From the NCBI GenBank assembly GCA_021850745.1, contig JAJZKX010000080.1:1-7547 (forward strand): DNA of 7,547 bases, given 5' to 3'. The position numbers were made by a program, and so were the translations under genes. Under the pieces are notes generated by a model. It searched no databases. It was not told the origin of the DNA and was given only the letters and a program-made list of their open reading frames with translations. This document shows, piece after piece, positions 1-6,936 of the stretch. The stretch comes from Thermoplasmata archaeon (GTDB lineage Archaea > Thermoplasmatota > Thermoplasmata > Thermoplasmatales > Thermoplasmataceae). The first letter of the stretch is position 1; every line of letters starts with the position of its first letter.

Positions 1-2902
1 CCACAATGAAAAGCGCACCGTAGAAGGCATAATATTCATAATTGAATGGCTGCGATCCGGCAGTAAGGTTTATGATAATGTTGCTACCGGAAATCGTGAC
101 GTTTCCATCGTAGTTTATATTCTGCAGTCCGTTGAAATAGTAAGCGTGGAAGATGTATGAGCCATTCTGAAGCTCAACCGTAATAGTACTGTTCGTGCTC
201 GAAACGTTGTACGTGGAGATCAGCAGGTTCCAGCTGTAACCTGCTGGAAGGCCAGACAGGTTGAATGTTACAAAATATCCAAATCCGAAGGTTATGTAAA
301 ATGTCCTGTTGGCACCATTGGTATTCATTGTGAATGTTGTGTAATTCCCTATGTAAGCTCCCGAAGCTGGCACAGTGAATGTGTGTTCTCCCCCAGGCAG
401 TGAGAAATTCAGGTACGTGCCTGTTGATTCCTGGGTTATGTTATTGGTCTTAACCATCCAGTTCTGCCCAGCAGGAAGCCCGGTTTCAACAAATGAAACA
501 TTGAAGGTGCCAAGGGTGAAGTTTACGTTCACTGTTTTGGATGAGGTCCCTACATTGAAGAAGCCACTAGAGCCGTAATAGTTCGGGTCTCCTGAATGCA
601 CGGTATAATTGAATGCACCACTGGGGAAAAGCATGGAAATCTGGTTGGAGAAAGTTGCTTTTGTATAGTTCCAAGACTGTATGTACCATGAAGTCCCGGC
701 AGGAAGCATGCTTTCAGAGAAAGTAACCGTATATCCAGTAACAAAGGCAAGATCCCTGTTCACAGATGAACCGCTCACATTAAGGTAACCGCCGGTGGGT
801 TCAGCTACCTTGTTTCCGACATTCTGGACCTGGAAATTGTAGGTGCCGTTTATGAGGCTTACGTTAAGGTAGGTACTGGTTGAGTTAAACTCTATGCCAT
901 TTACCTGTACATACCAGGTGGTGTGGGAAACCAGGCCCGTTTCCCTGAAAGACACATTGTATGTTTTCTGGGAGAGATCCATGGCCATATTGTATGCATC
1001 CATAGAGCCCATGCCAGTGACCAGGTCGTATCCCTTGAGGGCACTGTAAACCATGTTGTGGCCTGTTGTTACATCAAAAAATGGAGTGAGGTAGGGCTTA
1101 ATTGAGGAGTTACTGTATTGCTGGGTGCCGAGTAAGTAAAAATATGGGTCCAGGAATCCCAGGTTGCCAAGGTGTTCGGTTGACCGGTATGCATTCATTT
1201 CAGCGATAATGCCTGCGGCCACAGGGGAAGAGATGCTTGTGCCTGAGACTGTGTAATAATTGGCTCCGGTAGTATTTGAGAAATAGATGATTGTATTGTT
1301 GGCAATGGCTGAAATGTCAGGAACAGCCCTTCCGCCTCCCCTGATGACAGTGTTTGCCTGAGAATCCAGCTGCCAAATCGGCTCTGTGTAAAGACTGCTT
1401 ATGCCCCCCACGGTGCCCAGCGTTCCAGACGAGAACTGGGGGGCTGGCTCGTACCAGGCCTGCTGGTTTACCAGCGACAGATATGAGCTGCTGAACTGGT
1501 TTGTGTTTACAGATATATTGGTGCCACCAACTGCAACGACACCGTACGAGTTGTATGCAGCTGTGGATGGGAACTGCACATACTCGCTATTGCTTACGCT
1601 CTTTGCGCTATTGTAGTCGTTTCCACTGTCTCCAGTGCTGGCAAGAACCGTTATTCCGCGTGCCTGGCACTCCTCGAGCAACTGATTCCACTGGGTCACG
1701 ACAGTGTCATTGGAGCCCCATGAATTTGAGATCACGGACACATTGTTCAAACCTGAGTACGGAGATTGGGGACTTAGCACCTCTTCAAAGGCCAGCGTAA
1801 CATCTGCAAGGGTGCTGTTCTGGCCATAGACATTGTAAATTGAAGCCCCCGGCGCAAGGCTTCCAACCATTTCAAGATCAAGTGTGTTTTCCACCACCGC
1901 GCCGGAAGTATCATTCTGGGCCGAAGTACCCGGGGGCACTGCATTGCCCACGGGAACACCGTATACTTTTGGCAGTGGCTCACCTGTAGAAGCAAGGGTA
2001 TTGTTGAAATAAGAAGAGAGGTCTGAAGGGTTGTAAGCACCTGTATAAAAGGTGTTCCCGCCAGATTTGTAAGAGCCCCCCCAAAGCAGTGTTGCTATAA
2101 CTTCGTTCGTGGGAAGCACTTTGTTCAGCAGGGGTGTCTCATTGTAAGCTGGCTGCAGCTGCGATCCATAGAAGAACTGCACTCCGTTCTGGACGTGAAC
2201 CTTGGGGTAACTGTATGAACTCGCCAGCGCAGGTTTTCCGGCGGCATTTGTCAGATTGGGCACGAATTGCCTGAGCCCGGCTATGTTCAGGTTAAGAGCA
2301 GTGTCGCTGTACTGGCTGTTTAGCCCAATCACGGTGTTTACCGAAGTGGAGAGCCATGCAGGAAGCATAGGAGATGCATTAGGTGCGAAAATTGGAACAG
2401 CACCGCTGTTGTAACCTGTTATATTAGTGTGGAAGGCGCTTGAGAAGTTTTTGGCAGAGCCTGTTAGCGCCAGGACAAGCCTGTTTGGAAATTCCTCGCT
2501 GATATGCAAGCCGTGCTGGCTGAAATATGAAATGGATGACGAGTATGTCGACTCCGCTGGATCATAAAGGCTGTTGAACTGAGAAGCTGTCAGGTAATGC
2601 TGGAACTGGCTGCTGGCAGGGTTGGAAAGATTGTTCAGAAGCGAGTTCAGGGAAGCCTGTTTGCTGAAGTTGAATATGATATCCACGCCCATGTTCCCGG
2701 TGTAGGCGCTAGAATTGAAAACAGCGGTGCCTCCCAGGAAAGGTACGGTTTTCAGGGAATAATCCGGGCCAAGGCCCTTCTGCAGGATATTGGATGAGCC
2801 TCCATTTCCCGGACTGCCTGGAAAATCTGCAGATAATATTGACAGGACTACTATCAGGGCCACTAAGACTGCAATCTTTCGAAATCTATGCCCCATGGTC
2901 AT
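1..2902 (-). CDS. Secreted S53 (sedolisin/kumamolisin-like) acid peptidase, 3' end cut by window edge
   Basis: Serine-carboxyl endopeptidase of MEROPS family S53, typically active at low pH, predicted to act outside the cell. The minus-strand frame is open from ATG 2902 to the window edge (967 codons; I checked every codon and found no stop). Residues 1-25 form a signal peptide: basic GHRFRK, then a hydrophobic run. Residues ~70-190 look like the pro-kumamolisin activation domain (a stretch resembling SPxYHxYLTPEQF). The catalytic domain (~268-640) shows E338 and D342 in an ExxxD pair (ENTLD), the oxyanion Asp D425 in STGDSG, and the nucleophile S556 in SGTSISSP. D610 (FDVTTG) and D626 (KGYD) fit the family calcium site. 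Four beta-repeats follow (648-951). Then comes an aromatic/hydrophobic stretch (YYAFYGALFIV) that may begin a membrane anchor. The start at 2902 is chosen over ATG 2896 only because it is first; both keep the signal peptide. It lies 65 bases after the synthetase-like gene on the same strand. Confidence 0.93.
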   Translation of the reverse strand, partial: MTMGHRFRKIAVLVALIVVLSILSADFPGSPGNGGSSNILQKGLGPDYSLKTVPFLGGTAVFNSSAYTGNMGVDIIFNFSKQASLNSLLNNLSNPASSQFQHYLTASQFNSLYDPAESTYSSSISYFSQHGLHISEEFPNRLVLALTGSAKNFSSAFHTNITGYNSGAVPIFAPNASPMLPAWLSTSVNTVIGLNSQYSDTALNLNIAGLRQFVPNLTNAAGKPALASSYSYPKVHVQNGVQFFYGSQLQPAYNETPLLNKVLPTNEVIATLLWGGSYKSGGNTFYTGAYNPSDLSSYFNNTLASTGEPLPKVYGVPVGNAVPPGTSAQNDTSGAVVENTLDLEMVGSLAPGASIYNVYGQNSTLADVTLAFEEVLSPQSPYSGLNNVSVISNSWGSNDTVVTQWNQLLEECQARGITVLASTGDSGNDYNSAKSVSNSEYVQFPSTAAYNSYGVVAVGGTNISVNTNQFSSSYLSLVNQQAWYEPAPQFSSGTLGTVGGISSLYTEPIWQLDSQANTVIRGGGRAVPDISAIANNTIIYFSNTTGANYYTVSGTSISSPVAAGIIAEMNAYRSTEHLGNLGFLDPYFYLLGTQQYSNSSIKPYLTPFFDVTTGHNMVYSALKGYDLVTGMGSMDAYNMAMDLSQKTYNVSFRETGLVSHTTWYVQVNGIEFNSTSTYLNVSLINGTYNFQVQNVGNKVAEPTGGYLNVSGSSVNRDLAFVTGYTVTFSESMLPAGTSWYIQSWNYTKATFSNQISMLFPSGAFNYTVHSGDPNYYGSSGFFNVGTSSKTVNVNFTLGTFNVSFVETGLPAGQNWMVKTNNITQESTGTYLNFSLPGGEHTFTVPASGAYIGNYTTFTMNTNGANRTFYITFGFGYFVTFNLSGLPAGYSWNLLISTYNVSSTNSTITVELQNGSYIFHAYYFNGLQNINYDGNVTISGSNIIINLTAGSQPFNYEYYAFYGALFIV
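50..277 (-). repeat. C-terminal beta-repeat 4 of S53 peptidase (residues 876-951)
   Basis: Opens with YFVTFNLSGL then PAGYSWNLLI, with Trp at unit position 16 and an NGSYIFHAY strand around position 38. It has six N-x-S/T sequons. It is the last unit: residue 952 onward switches to an aromatic, hydrophobic stretch instead of a fifth copy. Confidence 0.78.
278..505 (-). repeat. C-terminal beta-repeat 3 of S53 peptidase (residues 800-875)
   Basis: Opens with FNVSFVETGL then PAGQNWMVKT, with Trp at unit position 16 and an HTFTVPASGAY segment near position 41. It has five N-x-S/T sequons and is exactly 76 residues long. Confidence 0.8.
506..733 (-). repeat. C-terminal beta-repeat 2 of S53 peptidase (residues 724-799)
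   Basis: Opens with YTVTFSESML, followed by PAGTSWYIQS. The conserved Trp is again at unit position 16, and an FNYTV strand follows SGA around position 41. It holds three N-x-S/T sequons. The unit is exactly 76 residues and abuts repeat 1 with no linker. Confidence 0.8.
734..961 (-). repeat. C-terminal beta-repeat 1 of S53 peptidase (residues 648-723)
   Basis: First of four consecutive 76-residue protein repeats. It opens with YNVSFRETGL and has a Trp at unit position 16 (TTWYV) and an NGTYNFQV strand near position 38. It contains five N-x-S/T sequons. The first unit lacks the PAG that follows the GL/ML in the other three (it reads VSH). Similar units occur in thermopsins and other surface proteins of Thermoplasmata (family knowledge, not searched here). 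Confidence 0.8.
2828..2902 (-). other. Signal peptide of the S53 peptidase
   Basis: Residues 1-25 have a short N-region with Arg/Lys (GHRFRK), then about 16 hydrophobic residues (IAVLVALIVVLSILSA), then a small-residue and Pro/Gly-rich linker (DFPGSPGNGGSS). Cleavage around the Ser-Ala at about residue 25 is likely but not certain. This implies Sec-dependent export. Confidence 0.75.
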
Positions 2903-2967
2903 TAGTTTCTTCAGGCGGTACAATTGAAAAACCTTTTCATTGACCTATATGGCATTGGAAGGAAATT

Positions 2968-4626
2968 TTATTTTGTGGCCCCATTGTGTTCCTGTCTGCG
3001 ATGTTCGTCTATTATCTGCCTCTTAAGCACCTTCCCTGACATGCTCTTTGGCAACTCTCTCCGGAATTCTATCTTATGTGGTACCTTGTATTTTGAAAGA
3101 GATTTCCTGCATGCCTGCATAATTTTGTTGGAAAGACCGTCCCCCTCGCTTTCTGATGACACCACCGCGAGTATGTATTCATTTCCTGTATTCTCGGCTA
3201 CGCCTACCACGGCAACTTCCTTGACTCCCTCAACCCCGCCTATGAGTTTCTCAATCTCATGGGAACTCACCATTATGCCATGTGATGTGATTGCTTCCCT
3301 CATTCTCCCCTCAATACGGTAGAGGCCATCCTCATCAATGCTAGCAATGTCACCGGAGTCAAAGAATCCGTCCAGGAAGTACTGGCTGTCCCCTGGCAAC
3401 TCTGGGACAAGCAAAGTGAAAAGTCCGGGGCCCTTGAGGTATAGCTCACCAATTGCAGCGGGAGATACCTCCTGGTGTGACTTTTCCTCCAGTATCCTTG
3501 CCTCCACCTTTGGAATGGGGATGCCGGGGCTTCCTGGTTTCTGTTTCGCCCTGTCGTTTGGCTGCATGTGAGTGACCCCAAGCATCTCTGGTATTCCGTA
3601 ATACTCCAGGACCCTTGTTCCATATATCTTCTCTATTCCCTGCCGTATCTCCCCGTTAAGAAGATATGTTCCTGTTATGATCCCCTTGAGGCTCTTGATT
3701 GCCATGTTTGGGATTTTCTCACTAATAATCTCACTGAGATCCCATGGGGAAGTGATCATGTATTCACAGTCGTAAAGGCTGCTGGTGAAGAAATTCATGT
3801 AATAATCTTCCCTTCTGACGGACGTTATGACTGTACCTCCCATTAGAATCGGGAGAGTAACTGAAAACTGGAAGGAAGCAGGCACCCAAGGAGGAAGAAA
3901 AGAAGCGATCTTGAACCGGCCTTTGGACTGTGGCAGGGATTTGGAAATGGAAGATGCAGACTCCAGAAGATTGGAGGCTGTGAATAACATTGCCTGAACA
4001 TCTCCGGACCTGGAGGCAGAGATCAGCCCAACGGAGATGTCCTTTTCGGTATCAACGAGGGTGCCCTCCCCCTTTGCCTCATATATCAAGTCTGTAAACC
4101 TGAATATCTTCAACTCCTTGGAAATTCCAGAGGCATGCTTTCCCAGGGTTTTCGCAGTGACTGCGACGGATTTTTCGAATGGGAGGAAGTCCTGCAACCT
4201 CACGAGGATAACGGATTCAATGTAATGGCCCTGGTCAATCACCAGGTCCGTAGTGCTGAGGCATACCACCGATTTCAGCTTGAGCAGGCCCAATATGTTA
4301 TGCAGTTCGTAGGTCTTGATATCGGGGTCAAGCGGGACTGCTACTGCACCTATTTTCTGCAGCGCAAGCAATGTAACAAAAAACTGCGGTGAAAGTGGCA
4401 GGCAGATGGCAACTGAATCTCCCTTGGAGATGTTAACCTTGGATTTCAGTGACTCTGCCATGGAATCAACCATTGAAAGCACTGAGTAATATGACACGTG
4501 CTTTCCATGAAAGATGATGAGCGGGTTGCTCCTGTTTTGTTCAACGTTCGCCCTGAATATCTCGTAAAGATTATTCCATAAATGACGCTCTTCACCCTCA
4601 GCGCCGAGCAGTTTAGAGGATTCCAT
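2968..4626 (-). CDS. AMP-forming acyl-CoA synthetase-like protein with degenerate ATP-binding loop
   Basis: Member of the ANL (acyl-CoA synthetase/NRPS adenylation/luciferase) superfamily, 552 residues, a normal length. These enzymes activate a carboxylic acid with ATP to an acyl-AMP, then usually pass it to CoA; the substrate here cannot be read from sequence. Recognisable parts: the N-terminal domain (SYYSVLSMVDSMAESL, GDSVAICLPLSPQFF), A5-like YYGIPE at 342-347 (Glu kept, Thr replaced by Pro), GSPGIPIP near 365, the A7 Asp D426 in SGDIASIDEDG, an A8-like GRMRE at 440-444 (usual GRxKD), and A10 with the adenylation Lys K532 in PKSMSGK. The A3 region (203-220) reads SASRSGDVQAMLFTASNL, where the family has TSGTTGxPKGVxxTHxNL. 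Most nucleotide-contacting residues are gone. The ATG at 4626 is preceded by AGGAG at 7-base spacing. It may be an altered or inactive enzyme; fold assignment is firm, activity is not. Confidence 0.88.
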   Translation of the reverse strand: MESSKLLGAEGEERHLWNNLYEIFRANVEQNRSNPLIIFHGKHVSYYSVLSMVDSMAESLKSKVNISKGDSVAICLPLSPQFFVTLLALQKIGAVAVPLDPDIKTYELHNILGLLKLKSVVCLSTTDLVIDQGHYIESVILVRLQDFLPFEKSVAVTAKTLGKHASGISKELKIFRFTDLIYEAKGEGTLVDTEKDISVGLISASRSGDVQAMLFTASNLLESASSISKSLPQSKGRFKIASFLPPWVPASFQFSVTLPILMGGTVITSVRREDYYMNFFTSSLYDCEYMITSPWDLSEIISEKIPNMAIKSLKGIITGTYLLNGEIRQGIEKIYGTRVLEYYGIPEMLGVTHMQPNDRAKQKPGSPGIPIPKVEARILEEKSHQEVSPAAIGELYLKGPGLFTLLVPELPGDSQYFLDGFFDSGDIASIDEDGLYRIEGRMREAITSHGIMVSSHEIEKLIGGVEGVKEVAVVGVAENTGNEYILAVVSSESEGDGLSNKIMQACRKSLSKYKVPHKIEFRRELPKSMSGKVLKRQIIDEHRRQEHNGATK

Positions 4627-4633
4627 GAAGCCT

Positions 4634-4662
4634 CTCCTAAAAACTCCTCAACTGATTTAAAT
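4634..4662 (-). promoter_or_regulatory. Shine-Dalgarno and TATA-like box before the synthetase-like gene
   Basis: On the minus strand, AGGAG (4634-4638) sits 7 bases before the ATG at 4626, a good ribosome binding site. ATTTAAAT (4655-4662) resembles an archaeal TATA box. Normal TATA-to-start spacing would put transcription start near 4632, inside or after the Shine-Dalgarno sequence. So the two signals do not combine neatly. Either the gene is read from an upstream transcript using the Shine-Dalgarno, or it also has its own near-leaderless transcript. The 72-base gap after nnr is otherwise featureless. Confidence 0.4.
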
Positions 4663-4698
4663 CTATTTGACTGTAATTTTTTCGTTGTGCCCGAAAAT

Positions 4699-6102
4699 TC
4701 ATAAAACCATGGCAGTGCCTTCAGACATTTTCATAACATCAGGTATTGCACCAATCATGTCCTCTATTGTATACCAGTAGGATTTCTGCCTGAAGCACAT
4801 ATCGCCCACCCTCTTGTTTATGAATGAGGCGAGGCAAGCGGCGTTGAATGGATCTTCGACCCTTGTGCTAATTGCACTGGCAATTCCAGCAAGCAGATCT
4901 CCTGTTCCACCCATGGTCATCCTGGGGTTACCCCCTTCGGTGTACCGTGTCCTTTTTCCGTCAGTTACAACGTCTATGGCTCCCTTGAGTATCATGGTAC
5001 ACTTCAATTTCTTTGCAAATTCCACTGCATTCGCCTCATTGGGCTCTTTCCCTGTAATTCTCCGGAATTCTCCCCGGTGCGGAGTGAGAATCAATCCTGT
5101 TTCCGGGCAAGTTTTCCTTATCCTGGAAGCGAGTTCGAGACCTTCCGCGTCAAGCACGATTGTGCCTTTGAAATCCTTAATTGCCCTTACTGTTTCGTCC
5201 ATGGGTTGGTTTTTCCCTAAGCCTGAACCAATGAGGATGGTGTCGCTCTTTCTGATTTCTTCAAGTATTTCCCTGTTTTCAGCATCCCTTACGATTATGT
5301 CAGGGCTATATGAGCTCAAAATGACCCGGTTCTCGTGCCTCGCATATATTCTCACAAGGTCAGACCCAGCCCTGATTGCACCCATGGAAGCTATTATGGC
5401 GGAGCCATGGAAGGCCCATCCGGAAACCATTGCGACGCTGCCGTTCATACCTTTGTGTGAGTCCTTTCCAGGAAGCCTGTAGTAGGCGAATTCTCCAGGC
5501 CCGTTATGCGTAAAGACCTTTTCAGGTATCCCTATACCTGCCTCCACAATCTTCCCGGAGTTTTGTTTAGTCATTCCCTGCTTGGCCTCGGTGAATGTCA
5601 CTGTTATATTGGGCTTAACCCGTGTCCGTGAGCCAAGCCCTGAAGGTATGTCAACTGAAACCACTTTCTTTCCGGAAGAATTGATTGCCCTTATGAGGCC
5701 TGCATATGGTTCCCTGGGTTCGCCGACAATTCCTGATCCGAGAAGGGCGTCAACTATGATTTCAGCTGATGAGGCTGCCCCGCTTGCATCCGCGGGTGCT
5801 ATTAATTTCCCTTTGTATTCCCTGGCGGCTTTCCTGGATTCTTCGGTTTTCATCCCTTCCCCTCCTGAGACTGCACATACAGTTACATCATTTGAGGTCG
5901 ATAGAATGCGCGCGGCAACAAAGCCATCACCACCGTTGTTACCTGAGCCGCAGACCACGAGGATCCTTTTGCCCTTCCCGTACAGGCTTTCCACAGTCTC
6001 CGCAACTCTGGAGCCTGCATTTGCCATGAGGCTGTAAAGGTCCCCGTAGAAGAACTCGTAATTCTTGTCAGCCCTCTTCACATCAAGGAAAGATAGAGAC
6101 AT
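4699..6102 (-). CDS. nnr: Bifunctional NAD(P)H-hydrate epimerase / ADP-dependent NAD(P)H-hydrate dehydratase
   Basis: Repairs hydrated NADH/NADPH: the N-terminal YjeF_N domain epimerises R- and S-NAD(P)HX, and the C-terminal ribokinase-like domain dehydrates S-NAD(P)HX to NAD(P)H using ADP. It is cytosolic. Numbering below counts from the TTG at 6108; subtract 2 for the ATG. Epimerase: MANAG 28-32, GSGNNGGDGFVAAR 54-67, VDALLGSG 119-126, DIPSGL 153-158. Dehydratase: HKG 218-220, GSGLGKN 294-300, LDAEGLEL 319-326 (many homologues have LDADAL), TPHRGEF 342-348, LKG 374-376, NPRMTMGGTGDLLAG 394-408 with the likely catalytic D404. The length (467 residues) is near the usual size of the fusion. 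I chose ATG 6102 because it is a standard codon just inside the TTG; neither has a clear Shine-Dalgarno. It starts 25 bases after the ogg2 stop, which suggests one transcript. Identification is strong. Confidence 0.95.
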   Translation of the reverse strand: MSLSFLDVKRADKNYEFFYGDLYSLMANAGSRVAETVESLYGKGKRILVVCGSGNNGGDGFVAARILSTSNDVTVCAVSGGEGMKTEESRKAAREYKGKLIAPADASGAASSAEIIVDALLGSGIVGEPREPYAGLIRAINSSGKKVVSVDIPSGLGSRTRVKPNITVTFTEAKQGMTKQNSGKIVEAGIGIPEKVFTHNGPGEFAYYRLPGKDSHKGMNGSVAMVSGWAFHGSAIIASMGAIRAGSDLVRIYARHENRVILSSYSPDIIVRDAENREILEEIRKSDTILIGSGLGKNQPMDETVRAIKDFKGTIVLDAEGLELASRIRKTCPETGLILTPHRGEFRRITGKEPNEANAVEFAKKLKCTMILKGAIDVVTDGKRTRYTEGGNPRMTMGGTGDLLAGIASAISTRVEDPFNAACLASFINKRVGDMCFRQKSYWYTIEDMIGAIPDVMKMSEGTAMVL

Positions 6103-6127
6103 GCCCAATCTAGGATAACATGGCGGG

Positions 6128-6793
6128 CTATTTTATTAGCTTTCCAGTAGCGATTTTCCACATAAAGAGGTCAAGTATCCCTGGTTGAAGCCCCATATCG
6201 TCTGCCATCTGTAGAATAACCTGCTCTGTAGCCAGATAATTCTTCCTTGAAGCAACCTTGATATTAAGATCCGGCTTCTGGGAAAGAAGCATCCTCAAAA
6301 TATGTTTATCAAGGATGGCGAAGCTGAACACACCCACATTCCTCAGGAAATGGGAAGCTTCCTTGTAACCGATACCCTTGATGTTTTCTATGAGGTATTC
6401 CCTGCTGCTGAATGGATCATCCGAATTTATGAGTGCAGGAAGTTCGTCAATTATCCACCTCGATTGCACTATAAACTCGCTTCTCAGGTTGTAGAACCTG
6501 TACTTTGCGTTCCTGAGGGCATTTCTCAGTTCAGCCTGGTCCAGATTTATGAAACCATCAGTTCCAATGGCCTGTTGGGTCCTCACACCCATCTCCGCAG
6601 AAGTGTTTGCTGTGAGGAGGCAGAAGCACAGTTCTCCGAAAATACTCTCCTTGGTTGCAGACTTGAAGGCCATGAATTCATCTGCCCTCCTGTTAACGTC
6701 CTGTGCAAAAGGAGAGGAAACCAGCTGTCTGACCCTTTCAAGAATTGACTCCTGCTGCTTATTGGTTTCATTTACCGGTGAGAGGGACTCCAT
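6128..6793 (-). CDS. ogg: 8-oxoguanine DNA glycosylase/AP lyase, archaeal Ogg2 type
   Basis: Base-excision repair enzyme that removes 8-oxoguanine and nicks the resulting abasic site. The 221 residues match the small archaeal Ogg2 family (about 210). A helix-hairpin-helix lies at ~138-154 (IKGIGYKEASHFLRNVG). Its K144 is the expected Schiff-base lysine, and D162 in LDKHIL is the expected catalytic Asp. Their spacing of 18 equals that between the catalytic Lys129 and Asp147 of the Methanocaldococcus jannaschii enzyme (from memory). The protein ends TGKLIK; a C-terminal lysine is characteristic of Ogg2 and is implicated in base recognition. No iron-sulfur cysteine cluster is present, which argues against an Nth/MutY-type enzyme. 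ATG 6793 gives a ~15-residue N-terminal tail (ETNKQQES) before the first helix. A TATA-like GATTAAAA (6815-6822) about 26 bases upstream fits a leaderless transcript. It is divergent from the NiCoT gene and followed closely by nnr. Confidence 0.93.
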   Translation of the reverse strand: MESLSPVNETNKQQESILERVRQLVSSPFAQDVNRRADEFMAFKSATKESIFGELCFCLLTANTSAEMGVRTQQAIGTDGFINLDQAELRNALRNAKYRFYNLRSEFIVQSRWIIDELPALINSDDPFSSREYLIENIKGIGYKEASHFLRNVGVFSFAILDKHILRMLLSQKPDLNIKVASRKNYLATEQVILQMADDMGLQPGILDLFMWKIATGKLIK

Positions 6794-6814
6794 TCATCAG
6801 ATTATATTGATTGC

Positions 6815-6822
6815 GATTAAAA
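6815..6822 (-). promoter_or_regulatory. Candidate TATA box for ogg2 (leaderless)
   Basis: Read on the minus strand this is TTTTAATC, centred about 26 bases before the ATG at 6793. Archaeal TATA-to-start spacing would place transcription start at or next to the start codon. There is no Shine-Dalgarno ahead of this ATG, which agrees with a leaderless mRNA. Short AT-rich matches occur by chance, so this is tentative. Confidence 0.35.
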
Positions 6823-6847
6823 CGTTTCTTTGCAAAAGTTCACATCC

Positions 6848-6855
6848 TATTAATA
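6848..6855 (+). promoter_or_regulatory. Candidate TATA box for the NiCoT permease
   Basis: TATTAATA is centred about 39 bases before ATG 6891, so transcription would start near 6878 and leave a leader of about 13 bases. It overlaps the alternative in-frame ATG at 6855, which favours 6891 as the true start. The 97-base divergent gap (6794-6890) must hold both promoters; no clear operator dyad for a metal-responsive repressor is visible. Confidence 0.3.
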
Positions 6856-6884
6856 TGGAAGGAAAATACTCATGGAGCAGGAAA

Positions 6885-6936
6885 TTCACAATGTCTGGTA
6901 TTCCGGAAACCAAGGCTCGCGAACATCACCACGATG
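6885..6936 (+). repeat. Left arm of a 52-base perfect inverted repeat
   Basis: This stretch spans the NiCoT start codon and its first 15 codons. Its exact reverse complement forms 7496-7547, the last bases of the window. The next pair outward (6937 A against 7495 C) does not match, so the repeat is exactly 52 bases with a 559-base spacer. This arm reads as normal gene sequence and is probably the authentic copy. Confidence 0.95.

Noticed and set aside
2911..2967. Promoter or terminator between the synthetase-like gene and the protease
   Set aside because: There is a TATA-like ATATAGG (2945-2951, minus strand) and a short T-run, but neither has convincing context and no Shine-Dalgarno is clear. 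Too weak to annotate.
2924..3322. Plus-strand open frame of 132 codons at the end of the synthetase-like gene
   Set aside because: Antisense to the conserved A7-A10 region of the ligase-like protein. Its low-complexity Ser/Thr/Pro composition reflects the opposite strand's codons.
3967..4020. A sequencing frameshift as the cause of the broken A3 motif in the AMP-ligase-like gene
   Set aside because: I read the other two minus-strand frames here and neither gives SGTTG or PKG. The main frame aligns without gaps and regains TxxNL immediately after, so these are substitutions.
4814..5482. Long plus-strand open frame (222 codons) opposite nnr
   Set aside because: It lies wholly antisense to a strongly recognised gene, its translation has no family features, and the codons mirror the nnr frame. 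A second one at 5582-6037 is the same kind of shadow.
6855..6890. In-frame ATG at 6855 as the permease start
   Set aside because: It adds 12 residues outside the recognisable family region, has no Shine-Dalgarno, and overlaps the best TATA-like box. It is not excluded.
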